Notes: a model not told the origin generated them from the letters alone. A stretch of 64,000 bases of DNA from Rothia sp. (in: high G+C Gram-positive bacteria) (GCA_030529845.1 JAUMWB010000005.1:62001-126000), one strand, 5' to 3'. Shown: positions 17,287 to 27,192, counted from the stretch's first letter. Translations and numbers: made by a program.

Positions 17287-19605
17287 TTGAGCGAAAAGAA
17301 GTTTAACCTCGATACCGTTGAGCACGCCGCTGCCACCCCCGATACCGAGCTGCCCTGGGCTGAGCTGGGTCTGAAGGAAAACGAGTTCGAGGACATCAAG
17401 AAGATTCTCGGCCGCCGCCCCACCGCAGCCGAGCTGGCCATGTACTCGGTCATGTGGTCAGAGCACTGCTCCTACAAATCCTCCAAGGTTCACCTCAAGC
17501 AGTTCGGTGCCAAGGTCACCGACGAGATGAAGAAGGACCTTATGGTTGGTATCGGCGAGAACGCCGGTGTGACCAACATTGGCAACGGCTGGGCTGTGAC
17601 CTTCAAGATTGAGTCCCACAACCACCCCTCCTACGTTGAGCCCTACCAGGGTGCAGCGACCGGCGTGGGCGGTATCGTGCGTGACATTATCTCGATGGGT
17701 GCCCGCCCCGTGGCCGTCATGGACCCCCTGCGTTTCGGTGCCATTGACCACCCCGACACCGCCCGCGTCCTGCCCGGCGTTGTCTCCGGTGTGGGCGGCT
17801 ACGGCAACTCCCTGGGCCTGCCCAACATCGGCGGCGAAGTTGAGTTTGACGAGTGCTACCAGGCTAACCCCCTGGTCAACGCCCTGGCTGTGGGCATCAT
17901 GCGCCACGAGGACATCCGCACTGCAAACGCCTCGGGTACCGGTAACAAGGTCATCCTCTTCGGTGCCCGCACCGGTGGCGACGGCATTGGCGGCGCTTCG
18001 GTTCTGGCGTCGGAGTCCTTCGACGACACCAAGCCCTCCAAGCGCCCCGCCGTTCAGGTGGGCGACCCCTTCGCTGAGAAGGTGCTGATTGAGTGCTGCC
18101 TGGAACTCTTCAAGAACTCCATCGTTGAAGGTATTCAGGACCTGGGCGCTGCGGGTATCTCCTGCGCCACCTCCGAGCTGGCCTCTAACGGTGACGGCGG
18201 TATGCACGTTGACCTGACTAAGGTTCTGCTGCGTGATCCCACCCTGACCCCGGGTGAGATTCTCATGTCTGAGTCCCAGGAACGCATGATGGCAGTGGTT
18301 ACCCCCGAGAACCTGAGCCGCTTCGAAGACATCATGACCAAGTGGGATGTTGAATACTCCATTCTGGGTGAGGTCACCGGCTCCGGCCGTCTGACCATCG
18401 AATGGCAGGGCGAGATCATCGTGGACGTTGACCCCAAGACCGTCGCCCACGACGGCCCCACCTACGAGCGCCCCTACGCCCGCCCGCAGTGGCAGGACGC
18501 CCTGCAGGCAGACCACTTCACCGGCTCGGCAGCTGACGATGAGCGCCCTAGCGGCGAAGCGCTGGGCCAGGCGATCATCGACTTCATGGCAGCCCCCAAC
18601 ATGTGCTCTAAGTCCTGGATTACCAACCAGTATGACCGCTACGTACAGGGTAATACCGCCCTGTCTATGCCTGATGATTCTGGTGTGATTCGCGTGGATG
18701 AAGAGACCGGGCTGGGTGTTGCTCTTGCTACCGACTCTAATCCCCGCTTTACCAAGCTGGATCCCTACGAGGGTGCTAAGGCGTCCCTGGCTGAGGCATA
18801 CCGCAACGTAGCGACTGTGGGTGCCCGTCCCGTGGCTGTCTCTGACTGCCTGAACTTTGGCTCCCCCGAAGACCCGGACATCATGTGGCAGTTCGCTGAG
18901 GCTGTACGCGGCATCGCTGATGGCTGTATGGAACTGGGCGTGCCTGTGACCGGCGGTAACGTCTCCCTCTACAACCAGACCGGCGGCAAAGCTATTAACC
19001 CCACCCCTGTTGTGGCAATGATGGGTGTGATGGACGATGTTACCCGCCGCACCCCCTCTGGGTGGGTTCCTGAGCACGATGGGCAGGCGCTCTATCTGCT
19101 GGGCACCACCGGCGACGAGTTGGACGGTTCTGAGTGGGCACGCTACAAGGGTCATTTGGGCGGTCTGCCCCCCAAGGTTGATTTGGCTGCTGAAAAACTG
19201 CTGGGCGATATGTTGGTGAATATGAGCCGTGACGGCATGATTGACGCGGCACATGACGTATCTGCCGGCGGTCTGGCTGCTGCCCTGGCTGAGGGCTGCC
19301 TGCGCTTTGGTGTGGGTGCGCGCGTTGGTCTGGGTGAGGTTGCTGAGCGTGACGGCATCGACCTCTTCACCCTGCTCTTCTCAGAGTCCCTGGGACGCGC
19401 TGTTGTTTCTGTTCCGCGCAGTGAAGAGGTGCGCTTCAAGGATATGTGCACCGCCCGTAACTACCCCTTTGCCCGTATTGGCGTGGTAGATGCTGCCTCT
19501 GATTCCCTGGCAATCCAGGGGCAAGCAGATGTAGATCTGACTGCCCTACGTAAGGCACATGAGGGCACTATGGCAAGCTACTTTGGTGAGGTAGCTCAGG
19601 GCTAA
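17287..19605 (+). CDS. purL: Phosphoribosylformylglycinamidine synthase subunit PurL
   Basis: This is the synthetase subunit that converts FGAR to FGAM with ATP, 772 aa, the small-type PurL used with PurS and PurQ. The TTG start has AAGGA upstream. Signatures include [12 protein letters not shown] (about 57-68), [18 protein letters not shown] (about 111-128) with its metal and substrate residues, and the ATP-binding repeat in the second half ([13 protein letters not shown]). It is the last gene of purSQL and is followed by a strong terminator. Confidence 0.96.
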   Translation: MSEKKFNLDTVEHAAATPDTELPWAELGLKENEFEDIKKILGRRPTAAELAMYSVMWSEHCSYKSSKVHLKQFGAKVTDEMKKDLMVGIGENAGVTNIGNGWAVTFKIESHNHPSYVEPYQGAATGVGGIVRDIISMGARPVAVMDPLRFGAIDHPDTARVLPGVVSGVGGYGNSLGLPNIGGEVEFDECYQANPLVNALAVGIMRHEDIRTANASGTGNKVILFGARTGGDGIGGASVLASESFDDTKPSKRPAVQVGDPFAEKVLIECCLELFKNSIVEGIQDLGAAGISCATSELASNGDGGMHVDLTKVLLRDPTLTPGEILMSESQERMMAVVTPENLSRFEDIMTKWDVEYSILGEVTGSGRLTIEWQGEIIVDVDPKTVAHDGPTYERPYARPQWQDALQADHFTGSAADDERPSGEALGQAIIDFMAAPNMCSKSWITNQYDRYVQGNTALSMPDDSGVIRVDEETGLGVALATDSNPRFTKLDPYEGAKASLAEAYRNVATVGARPVAVSDCLNFGSPEDPDIMWQFAEAVRGIADGCMELGVPVTGGNVSLYNQTGGKAINPTPVVAMMGVMDDVTRRTPSGWVPEHDGQALYLLGTTGDELDGSEWARYKGHLGGLPPKVDLAAEKLLGDMLVNMSRDGMIDAAHDVSAGGLAAALAEGCLRFGVGARVGLGEVAERDGIDLFTLLFSESLGRAVVSVPRSEEVRFKDMCTARNYPFARIGVVDAASDSLAIQGQADVDLTALRKAHEGTMASYFGEVAQG

Positions 19606-19631
19606 AGCTCATGCTCTGCTAGCTAGAGGAG

Positions 19632-19673
19632 CAAGGCATACCGGTTAGCTAACCGGTATGCCTTGTCTTTTTT
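19632..19673 (+). terminator. Terminator of purSQL
   Basis: A 16-bp stem (CAAGGCATACCGGTTA and its complement) with a 2-nt centre is followed by TCTTTTTT. Confidence 0.92.
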
Positions 19674-19733
19674 AAGAAAAAATTGCCCTACGTGACCCAC
19701 TATTGTGGGAGACTTTAATCTCTTTTAAGAGAA

Positions 19734-19747
19734 TAGGTAAGCCTTCA
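19734..19747. promoter_or_regulatory. Possible DtxR-like iron box upstream of Tat-exported protein
   Basis: TAGGTAAGCCTTCA resembles half of the DtxR/IdeR consensus. It matches 11 of 14 positions of TAGGTTCGCCTTAA in the heme locus (22642-22655). It lies in the AT-rich 290-nt leader of the next gene. The rest of that leader shows no clear structure. Confidence 0.3.
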
Positions 19748-19895
19748 AAACTTTTTAAATCAAGGAAGATGAAAAATATAGGCACTAGTCAGCGCATGCG
19801 CATCAGTAAAAAATAGGAAGCTGATATATTCCCTTAACCATACCCCCAACACCCCTTCCTGGACTTTAAGTTTTAAATCTAGAAGTATTACAGTC

Positions 19896-20660
19896 ATGAT
19901 AGAAACTACCTTCAACCGTCGTGACCTAGCGAAGGGCGCTGCCTGGGCTGCGCCCGTTATCGTAGCGTCAAGCGCCGTACCAGTCTACGCAGCATCTCGG
20001 TGCGGTCAGCTGGGGCGCACTTCTAGCAATGGCTTTTCACCCAACACCTACAGCGATGGCTACCATAAGTACAAAATTAGTTTTGGCATGATGGGCGTTA
20101 ATAGTCTTCCTCCCGGAGTGACTGTAGAAAAAGTAAGTGTCACTTGGTACATGTCCCACAAAGATTTTCGCTGGCTCAATAACACCACAGGTACCGGCAA
20201 TGGTGGCGAAGTCCAGGTAACTGGTAATGCCTGGGGCGCCTTCCCTGGCTCAACTGGAAGTACCAACTTCATTGACTCAAAGAACTCCAACTGGTTAGGA
20301 AATAGGCTGACCTACAACCAGAATGGTGCCCTAGGGAATCGTGGTCCGGCTGGTACAGACGTAGCTCATGACTACACCAGCTACACCAATACATGGACTC
20401 CCCAGCAGACAGGTAATCCTGCATCACGTCGGGGTGTCTACTCTGACGCAGGCAACGGCTGTAGGAACTTCCGCATTGCAGAAATGGGTGAGTTCCATTT
20501 TAGGGAACGCACAGCTACCTCTCTTTACAACGATAATCGTTGGAGGGCGTGGAGCGCCCACGAGATTACCCTGAGCACTGGTCAAGTCCTGCTGTGGTAC
20601 ACATGGGATCCCCGATATACCCCTGAATTTGGTTCTAGCGGGTTTATCCGTATTTCTTAG
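19896..20660 (+). CDS. Tat-exported protein, unknown
   Basis: This encodes 254 aa. The N-terminus FNRRDLAKGAAWAAPVIVASSAVPVYA carries the twin-arginine motif and an AxA-type cleavage region near residue 33, so a folded protein is exported through Tat. The mature part is Gly/Asn/Trp/Tyr-rich with several short beta-like stretches (KVSVTWYMSHKDFRWL, ITLSTGQVLLWYTWDP), suggestive of a beta-sandwich surface protein. Two Cys residues could form a disulfide. I recognise no catalytic motif. A possible iron box in the leader hints at iron control, but this is weak. Confidence 0.65.
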   Translation: MIETTFNRRDLAKGAAWAAPVIVASSAVPVYAASRCGQLGRTSSNGFSPNTYSDGYHKYKISFGMMGVNSLPPGVTVEKVSVTWYMSHKDFRWLNNTTGTGNGGEVQVTGNAWGAFPGSTGSTNFIDSKNSNWLGNRLTYNQNGALGNRGPAGTDVAHDYTSYTNTWTPQQTGNPASRRGVYSDAGNGCRNFRIAEMGEFHFRERTATSLYNDNRWRAWSAHEITLSTGQVLLWYTWDPRYTPEFGSSGFIRIS

Positions 20661-20705
20661 TCTTTCAATCTGCGTGAGGCAGGGTTAGGCTAGAAGAGTC
20701 TGTGC

Positions 20706-21200
20706 TTATACTGCCCCAGGAGTACCCGCTATGGCTAAACCCGCGCCCGCCCTGCCCACGCCGAGCGCACTAGGCGACCAGGAACTACTGGCGGGCAGGA
20801 CGTCCGCGAGCACGTTTATCACGATTGCGCTGTAGAGCTGGGAGAAGCTATCAAGGCGCATAAAAAACTCGTCCTCGCTCAAATCAGCAAGTGAAGCGAT
20901 AGACCCCAGCAGCCCGTTGATGAGAAAAGTATGGGTGGCTAGGAGCAGGTCGGGGTCGCTACCGTCACCGCGTAAAAGCCCCTGTTCAATCCACATAGCG
21001 CGCACGGTGGCCCTGAATCTATCAGAGGCTTCGCCTTGGGGGCTACCTGCCAGCTGACGGGCTAGGTAGCGGATAAGGTCAAGGTTCTCATTGTAGAAGG
21101 CCCGCAGCGCGCTACTGCTCAAGTCACGGCTAGCGATAAGTCGCACGATACTGCGGAACTTTTCGACAGTCAGCCGCTGGTTTTCGGTTTCATCACGCAC
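20706..21200 (-). pseudogene. TetR-type regulator remnant lacking its DNA-binding domain
   Basis: The 164 codons read as the C-terminal ligand-binding half of a TetR regulator (RFRATVRAMWIEQGLLRGDG, THTFLINGLLGSIASLADLS). No helix-turn-helix precedes it. Immediately beyond its 5' end the DNA belongs to the 3' part of a permease gene on the other strand. The frame stops being TetR-like at about 21195. I interpret both as halves left by one deletion. A short expressed protein is possible but could not bind DNA in the normal way. Confidence 0.65.
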
Positions 21201-21709
21201 CGATCATCGGCCTACTAGTCGCAGCCCTCATGGTGACCACCATAAACAAGATTCCTACCGAGTGGGGTTTTGCGGGCAGTTTCGCTCCCATAATGCTCTT
21301 TATGGGCACCTTCATCAGCTCGATGGTGTCGTCCGTCCTGCTTGCCGGATCCCACGCGGTTTCTAGGGCTCGCGGTACCACTGCCTGGGTGAACGCTGGC
21401 CTGCAAGTAGTTTATGGGGCTGCGGCAGCACTGCTGATTGGCTTCGGTGTGGCCCTATCGGCCCTCACCATGCTGCTGGGCACGACGCTCAGTATCCCCC
21501 GCCAGTTCCTGCCGACCTTCTGGAGCGAGTGGATTTACCCCTGGATTCCCGCCCGTTTCGCCGGGCAGGGAGCACGCGATATCCTCTACGCAGGTGAGGC
21601 TTGGCTGAACTCCAACACCGGCGCCTTCTTCCGGATGGTAGCTATCGGCCTGACCCTCATTGCGGTAGCAGCCTTTAAGAACCGCACCCCCAAGGAGCTA
21701 GTCGCCTAA
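21197..21709 (+). pseudogene. C-terminal fragment of a YhgE/Pip-like (ABC-2 superfamily) membrane protein
   Basis: The frame is open from about 21197 (APIIGLLVAALM) and an ATG at 21230 gives 159 aa. It contains the last four or so membrane spans of a YhgE-like permease (FAPIMLFMGTFISSMVSSVLL, VVYGAAAALLIGFGVALSAL, MVAIGLTLIAVAAF). Full-length relatives are several hundred residues, so the N-terminal bulk is missing. There is no ribosome site or promoter, because the upstream DNA is the truncated TetR. It is most likely a non-functional relic. Confidence 0.65.
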
Positions 21710-21748
21710 CCCACACCATTACCGCTAAGCAGCGCCCAGAGCGGACCC

Positions 21749-21792
21749 AAGGACGCCTGCCCCGGCTCACGCAAGCCGGGGCAGGCGTCCTT
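21749..21792. terminator. Bidirectional terminator built from GGACGC/GCGTCC inverted pair
   Basis: A perfect 19-bp stem (21749-21767 with 21774-21792), beginning AAGGACGCC and ending GGCGTCCTT, encloses a 6-nt loop. It lies between the permease fragment and the convergent heme oxygenase gene. Confidence 0.85.
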
Positions 21793-21891
21793 CTGTCTTA
21801 GCCTGTGCAGAGTTCTTGGGCTCTGTGCAGAGAAAACCCTGCACACGCGCCAAGAAACCTGCGCATAGCATGGATACCTCTAGCTACACAC

Positions 21892-22548
21892 CTATGGGAC
21901 TAAACGCTCACCCAACTGAGCAAACACACGAGAATTATGGTCAAAGCCAGCCAGAGCCTCACCGACCAGGGCATCGCGTTGAGTATCGGTCAGCGGAGCA
22001 CTATCAAGAAGCCCCCGGTAGGAGTCCTTGAAAACCTTGGGCTTCGGAAGCGCCTCAAACCGGTACATGCTCAGAGCTTCAGCGGGCACACCGTAGTAAC
22101 GGGCGACCAGCGCAGCTACCGCCTGCCCACCCGATAGATCCCCCAGGTAGCGCAGGTAGTGGTGGGCTAGGAAGCGTTCGGGGGCGGACGCCGTCGCGCG
22201 GATAGCAGCCGCGTAGTCAGCGGTTGCCGGTAGGGGCCGCGCATCGGTGGGACCACCCAGTTCGGCCAGGTCAGCCTTGATAGCGGCAAGCCGGTCAAGC
22301 CCCTCGAGCACGAAGGGGTCTGTGATGGGGTTAGGCTGAGCACGGAAGCCAGCAGCCACTTCTTCGAGGGCCTCGTAGATGTAGACGTACTGGGTCAGCA
22401 ACATACGGTAGGCCTCCACAGTGAGCTTGCCACCCATGAGATCAGCCATGAAGCTAGAGTGCTCAGCCTGCTCATGGCGGGCTGCGGTTTCAGCTTTAAG
22501 GCGGGCTGAGAAGGCAGGACGTTCGGTAGCGGCAAGGGTGAGTGGCAT
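21892..22548 (-). CDS. hmuO: Heme oxygenase (biliverdin-producing)
   Basis: This is a cytosolic enzyme that opens heme to biliverdin, CO and Fe2+, releasing iron from imported heme; 218 aa. The proximal heme ligand is H25 in TAARHEQAEHSSFM. The distal helix GDLSGGQ (about 135-141) is the canonical flexible glycine segment. AAGGAG precedes the ATG. It is divergent from the HtaA surface protein gene, and hmuTUV follows on that other strand. The whole block therefore forms a capture-import-degradation set, probably iron-regulated from the shared promoter region. Confidence 0.95.
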   Translation of the reverse strand: MPLTLAATERPAFSARLKAETAARHEQAEHSSFMADLMGGKLTVEAYRMLLTQYVYIYEALEEVAAGFRAQPNPITDPFVLEGLDRLAAIKADLAELGGPTDARPLPATADYAAAIRATASAPERFLAHHYLRYLGDLSGGQAVAALVARYYGVPAEALSMYRFEALPKPKVFKDSYRGLLDSAPLTDTQRDALVGEALAGFDHNSRVFAQLGERLVP

Positions 22549-22641
22549 GGGGTTCTCCTTGGTGAGAGGTTGCAGAGGAATCTTTACTGACAGATTGTCA
22601 CCAAGTAAGAATTAAGTCAATACCTTGTAACCTATTTTTAT

Positions 22642-22680
22642 TAGGTTCGCCTTAATGCTAGTTTAGGCATGCCCTTAAAT
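22642..22680. promoter_or_regulatory. Candidate DtxR/IdeR-type iron boxes in the hmuO-htaA divergent promoter
   Basis: TTAGGTTCGCCTTAAT (22641-22656) and TTTAGGCATGCCCTTAAA (22662-22679) are imperfect palindromes resembling the TTAGGTTAGGCTAACCTAA iron box. On the minus strand TTGACT (about 22615) could serve as the hmuO -35 element. Location fits iron repression of both divergent transcripts. The match is partial, so binding is an inference. Confidence 0.45.
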
Positions 22681-22746
22681 TTAATAAGGCGGAGCATGTT
22701 ACGAAATATGCCCACCCTACACCACATAGATCTCACGAGGATACCC

Positions 22747-24867
22747 ATGTCTCTTCAGCACAGCGCCCGGCGCTCCTGCGCCCTCCTAGCCACCGCAGCA
22801 CTCACCCTGTCAGGCATGACCCTGGTTGCCGCGTCCGCCGCCGATGCGGCAGACGCCCCCAGCAGCACCGTCGCTGCTGCGTCCGCAACCCACACTGCCA
22901 GCAATGCCAAGCTCACCTGGTCACTCAAAGATTCCTTTATCCGCTATGTCACCGGCGCTTTTGCCGGCGGTAGCGTAGAGGTAACCGGCGGCCCCAGCTT
23001 CAACGGTTCAACCTTCTCTTGGGAGGGAGCTGAAGGGGAGTTCACCGGTGCGCAGGGAACTATCAACTACCCCGGAACTATCCACTTCACCGCTCACCAC
23101 GGTGCCCTGGATATTACCTACGCCAACCTCAAACTCGTGATCAACGGCAACCAGGGCACCCTGGTAGCAGATGTAAAGTCCAAGAGTTACAACGGCTCCC
23201 CCGATGTGGATGCCACCGGCGTCAGCTTCGCAACCGTAGACCTTGCTGGCGTCACTTTCAGCAACGGCACCGTATCAGCCACCAACGCTCCCGTCACTCT
23301 CACCGCCGAGGGCGCGGACGCCTTCGCCGGCTTCTACAAGGCAGGCGAGGTTCTCTCACCCCTCAGCTTCTCAGCCGACCTGACCGAAAAGCCCGCAGAA
23401 ACCCCTGCCCCCGCCCCTACCCCGGAACCGACCGCTGACGGCGTCACCAATGCAGCGGGAACCGTCACCTGGGGTATTAAGGATTCCTTCCTCAACTACC
23501 TGCTAGCCCAGAACGCAGTAACTCCCGGTGAAAAGACCAGCCTCGAAGGCAATAACTTTGTCTTCGCCGGTGCGACCGCGCAGACGACAGACACCGGCTA
23601 TTCCATCAGTGTTCCGGGTAGCTTCTCCCTGACGGCCCATGGCGGGGTGCTGAACATTAACCTGCACAGCTTCCGGGTTGTCACTGATGGGGCCCAGGGT
23701 TACATCTACGCCACCGGCACCTCAGCCAACACCGGGGAAATCACTGACCAGCCCATCGCCAGCTTCGACGCGAGCGCCCTGACCACCGACGCCGAGGGCA
23801 ATCTGCTCCTGAGTGGTGTCACCACCTACGCCACCGAGCACGCAGCAAGCATTTTTGGTTCCCGTTACGCTGCGGGCCTGGAGTTTGATCCTCTCTATCT
23901 GCGCGTGGCTGCTCCGGTGGTTGAGGACGCACCCGCCCTGGCTCCCAGCGAGACCCCCGCTCCGAGCCCGTCCGCTGAACCTACTACCCAGCCCGCTGTT
24001 GAGCCGACGACTACTCCTTCTGCTCAGCCCACCGAGGAGCCTGCTGCTCAGCCCTCTACCAACCCTGCTGACCCGGCACCCCAGTGTGTTCCGGTAACCG
24101 TCGCTGAGACAGTTGCCGGTGCAACTAGCACCCAGGCTGATGGCACTGTCTCAGCGGCAACCTTTAACTGGGGTGTGCGCTCTTCCTTCCGTAACTACAT
24201 CGGTGGCGGTATCGCCCAGGGCGGTTGGGAGCTTACCGACACTACCTATTCCAACAGCACCTTTAACTGGGCAAACGGCAGTGGCACCTACTCCAACGGC
24301 AAGGGCAGCATCTCCTTTACCGGTTCGGTGCGTTTCACCGGCCACAAGGGCACCCTCAACACCCTGATGGCTAACCCCCGCCTTGAGATCAACGGTTCTA
24401 CCGGCACCCTCTACCTGACCGTAACCTCTAACAACACTGCTGGAGTTGCCACCAATTACGGTGAGGTCGCTTTTGCCACGGTCGACACCTCTTCTCTCAC
24501 CGTTAACGGCTCAACCATCTCCCTCTCGGGCGCTTCAGCTACCCTAACCGAGGCCGGGGCTGCTGCCTTCGCTGGCTTCTACTCAGCAGGTATGGCCCTT
24601 GACCCCATCAGCTTCACCGGCACTCTGGGTTCAAAGACCATCACCGGTGCTTCTCAGACTATTGAGAAGACTCAGTATGTCTCTGAGAACGGCGCTAACT
24701 GCGATGCCCTCAACGCTGAGGCAGAGCGGAAGGCTGAGGCTGCCCGCGCTGCCGCCCAGGGTGGCAAGCTGGCGAACACCGGTGCTTCAGTCGGTGCCCT
24801 TGTTGCTGTGGGTGCCGCCCTGCTGGCTGCCGGTGCTGTGGTGGTAGCCCGCCGCCGCGCGTCCTAA
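22747..24867 (+). CDS. htaA: Cell-wall heme-binding protein with three HtaA domains and LANTG anchor
   Basis: This surface hemoprotein captures heme or hemoglobin and passes it to HmuT; 706 aa from the ATG at 22747 (GAGGA upstream). An upstream in-frame ATG is poorly placed. A Sec signal peptide ends near residue 35. Three HtaA (CR) domains begin with KLTWSLKDSFIRYV (about 55), VTWGIKDSFLNYLL (about 240) and FNWGVRSSFRNYIG (about 470). Each keeps the W..K/R.SF..Y pattern that includes the heme-ligating tyrosine known from Corynebacterium. A Pro/Thr/Glu-rich spacer (about 395-445) separates domains 2 and 3. The C-terminus has LANTG (675-679), a hydrophobic span and RRR, i.e. a sortase E-type LAxTG anchor. 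The gene symbol is by analogy. Confidence 0.9.
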   Translation: MSLQHSARRSCALLATAALTLSGMTLVAASAADAADAPSSTVAAASATHTASNAKLTWSLKDSFIRYVTGAFAGGSVEVTGGPSFNGSTFSWEGAEGEFTGAQGTINYPGTIHFTAHHGALDITYANLKLVINGNQGTLVADVKSKSYNGSPDVDATGVSFATVDLAGVTFSNGTVSATNAPVTLTAEGADAFAGFYKAGEVLSPLSFSADLTEKPAETPAPAPTPEPTADGVTNAAGTVTWGIKDSFLNYLLAQNAVTPGEKTSLEGNNFVFAGATAQTTDTGYSISVPGSFSLTAHGGVLNINLHSFRVVTDGAQGYIYATGTSANTGEITDQPIASFDASALTTDAEGNLLLSGVTTYATEHAASIFGSRYAAGLEFDPLYLRVAAPVVEDAPALAPSETPAPSPSAEPTTQPAVEPTTTPSAQPTEEPAAQPSTNPADPAPQCVPVTVAETVAGATSTQADGTVSAATFNWGVRSSFRNYIGGGIAQGGWELTDTTYSNSTFNWANGSGTYSNGKGSISFTGSVRFTGHKGTLNTLMANPRLEINGSTGTLYLTVTSNNTAGVATNYGEVAFATVDTSSLTVNGSTISLSGASATLTEAGAAAFAGFYSAGMALDPISFTGTLGSKTITGASQTIEKTQYVSENGANCDALNAEAERKAEAARAAAQGGKLANTGASVGALVAVGAALLAAGAVVVARRRAS

Positions 24868-24881
24868 TTCTCCCTTCCCCG

Positions 24882-24920
24882 GGTGGGAGCCGGAATGTAC
24901 CCGGTTCCCACCCCCCTTTT
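24882..24920 (+). terminator. Partial terminator/attenuator between htaA and hmuT
   Basis: GGTGGGAGCCGG pairs with CCGGTTCCCACC (one G-U) around a 7-nt loop and is followed by CCCCTTTT. It could lower hmuTUV expression relative to the abundant surface protein. Confidence 0.6.
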
Positions 24921-24936
24921 CTCTCAGGAGGTTCTG

Positions 24937-26151
24937 GTGCTCACGCGCTCTTTTTCTTCCCTGCCCCTGCGCCGGGTTTTTTCTGTTCTGAGTGCGGCCC
25001 TGATTCTGGCGGTGACAGCCTGCTCAGGGTCAGCAGATAGCGGGGCGGACGCCGCTGCTACAGTCCCGCAGGCAGAGGCGGCTTCGTCACCGGTTGAGGG
25101 CCTGGCAGAGTCATCGGCAACGGCCGGGGGCATTGAAGCGGCAGAGAATGAAGAGGTGCACCGCACCGCCCTGCAACAGGCCGAGGACTACCTGAAAGCC
25201 CACGCTGTAGAAGATCCCAAGAGTCTTGCTGGTCTAGCCACGGCGGCGTCCGTACCCGATGTGCTGCCGATTGAGAACCCGCAGGCCCCGCAGCTACCCG
25301 TGACCGTCACTGATTTTCAGGGCACTGAGGTAACGGTGAATAGTGCTGACCGTATTCTGGCTCTGGATATGTACGGCACCCTGGCTCAGACCGTTGTGGC
25401 TCTGGGCCTGGGCGACAACCTGGTAGGCCGGGTCACGTCGTCGACCGAAACGACCCTGGCAGACCTGCCCCTGGTCACCCAGAACGGCCATGACATTTCA
25501 GCTGAGGCGGTTCTTTCTCTCGCCCCGACCGTGGTGCTGATGGACACCACCAACGGCCCCCTCGAAATTACCGAGCAGCTGCGCTCCGCCGGAGTGACCG
25601 TGGTGCACTTTGATCCTTCCCGTTCCCTGGGCCAGGTAGTGCCGCAGATTGAGGCGGTTGCCCAGGCTCTGGGCGTTCCGGACGCCGGTGCCCAGCTGGG
25701 TGCCCGGGTGCAGGCTGAGATTGATTCGGCACTGGCTACCATTGCCGAGGTAGCCCCGCAGGATTCGGCGCAGAAGGTGGGCATGGCCTTCCTCTACGTG
25801 CGCGGAACCGCTGGCGTCTTCTTCATTCTGGGGGACGGCACCGGGGCTGACGAGCTCATCACCGCCCTGAGCGGGCGTGATGTGGCCAGCGAAGGCGGGG
25901 CGGCAGGCACCGTACCCGCCAATGCTGAGGCCCTCTCGCGGGCTAACCCCGACCTGATTCTGACCATGACCGGCGGGGTAGAATCCACCGGCGGTATCGA
26001 GGCCTTCTTCGCTCGACCCGGCGTAGCTGAAACCACGGCCGGAGCCAACCAGCGCGTGGTTGATATGGCCGACGGTCAGATCCTATCGTTCGGGCCGAAC
26101 AGTGCCGTGGTACTCCTGTCGCTGGCCACCGCTATCTATACCCAGCAGTAG
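24937..26151 (+). CDS. hmuT: Hemin ABC transporter substrate-binding lipoprotein
   Basis: This lipoprotein binds heme at the outer face of the membrane; 404 aa. I chose the GTG at 24937 because AGGAGG ends 5 nt before it. The in-frame ATGs further upstream have no such site. The signal peptide ends in a lipobox with C29 (LAVTAC). After an acidic Ala/Glu-rich linker (about 30-120), the class III periplasmic-binding fold starts at TVTDFQGTEVTVNSADRILAL and includes APTVVLMDTTNGP. hmuU follows after 6 nt. Homologues are HmuT of Corynebacterium. Confidence 0.9.
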   Translation: MLTRSFSSLPLRRVFSVLSAALILAVTACSGSADSGADAAATVPQAEAASSPVEGLAESSATAGGIEAAENEEVHRTALQQAEDYLKAHAVEDPKSLAGLATAASVPDVLPIENPQAPQLPVTVTDFQGTEVTVNSADRILALDMYGTLAQTVVALGLGDNLVGRVTSSTETTLADLPLVTQNGHDISAEAVLSLAPTVVLMDTTNGPLEITEQLRSAGVTVVHFDPSRSLGQVVPQIEAVAQALGVPDAGAQLGARVQAEIDSALATIAEVAPQDSAQKVGMAFLYVRGTAGVFFILGDGTGADELITALSGRDVASEGGAAGTVPANAEALSRANPDLILTMTGGVESTGGIEAFFARPGVAETTAGANQRVVDMADGQILSFGPNSAVVLLSLATAIYTQQ

Positions 26152-26157
26152 GTTCTC

Positions 26158-27192
26158 ATGCAGGTACGTTCTTCTACCCTGGTCACCGTCTTCACCGCAC
26201 TCCCCCTGCTCCTAGTGGGCACGGTGCTGGTTTCTGCAAGTCTGGGCCAGTTCGAGATTCCCCTACCCCAGGTTGCCGCGGGTATTCTGCGCAACCTGGG
26301 GCTGGCGTCCGCTGATCCAGCTTTTCAGCTGGCAGATGCGACCCTCTGGAATATCCGTGTCCCCCGCATCCTGCTGGGTCTGCTGGTGGGTGCCGCCCTG
26401 GGGGCGTCCGGAGCTCTCATGCAGGCGGTCTTCGGCAACCCCTTAGCCGAGCCGGGCGTCATCGGCATTTCTGCCGGGGCAGCGGTGGGAGCCTGCGGGG
26501 CTATCGTTCTGGGTCTGAACCTTCTGGGCATGTTCACCGTGCCCCTTTTCGCTTTTGCCTGCGCCCTCATCACCACGGCTCTGGTCTATGTCTTCTCCCG
26601 CTCCGGTGGGCGGGCGGAGGTGCTGCCGATGATTCTGACCGGTATCGCCGTCACCGCGGTGGCTAACGCCCTCATTGCGCTGATGGTCTTTATCGCCGAT
26701 GACGCCAGTCGAGACCAGATTATTTTCTGGCAAATGGGATCCCTCAACGGAGCGACCTGGGCGGCTGTGGCTACCAGCGCCCCTATCGTGGGTATCGGCT
26801 TGGTCGGCAGCCTACTCTTAGCCCGGCAGCTCAACCTGCTGGCCCTGGGCGAGCGGGCCGCTGCCCACTCGGGAGTCCATGTGGAACGCCTGCGTCTGGC
26901 AGCTATCATCTGCACCGCCCTGCTAACCGGAGCGGCCGTAGCCTACGCGGGCATTATCGCTTTTGTGGGTTTGATTGTGCCGCATCTGCTCCGCATGGTG
27001 GTCGGCCCTTCCAACCGGGTGCTGCTCCCGGCTTCAGCTCTGGGTGGTGCCCTGCTCATCGCTGTTTCTGACCTTGCCGCCCGCACCCTGGTGAGCTTTG
27101 CGGATCTTCCCATCGGTATCTTTACCGCCCTCGTGGGAGGCCCCACCTTCTTCTTGCTTCTTCGCCGCACACTAGCCCAGGGGGCACTATGA
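26158..27192 (+). CDS. hmuU: Hemin ABC transporter permease
   Basis: This is a FecCD-family inner-membrane permease, 344 aa, with the expected length and about ten spans. Signatures are RIPRILLGLLVGAALGASGALMQ in variant form (VPRILLGLLVGAALGASGAL, about 62-81) and GIIAFVGLIVPHLLRMVVG (about 265-283), which contacts the ATPase. It overlaps hmuV by four bases (ATGA), indicating translational coupling. Confidence 0.93.
   Translation: MQVRSSTLVTVFTALPLLLVGTVLVSASLGQFEIPLPQVAAGILRNLGLASADPAFQLADATLWNIRVPRILLGLLVGAALGASGALMQAVFGNPLAEPGVIGISAGAAVGACGAIVLGLNLLGMFTVPLFAFACALITTALVYVFSRSGGRAEVLPMILTGIAVTAVANALIALMVFIADDASRDQIIFWQMGSLNGATWAAVATSAPIVGIGLVGSLLLARQLNLLALGERAAAHSGVHVERLRLAAIICTALLTGAAVAYAGIIAFVGLIVPHLLRMVVGPSNRVLLPASALGGALLIAVSDLAARTLVSFADLPIGIFTALVGGPTFFLLLRRTLAQGAL

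Noticed and set aside
17458..19254. 598-aa minus-strand ORF opposite purL
   Set aside because: purL is unambiguous. The antisense frame is a codon-bias artefact rich in His/Val/Gly.
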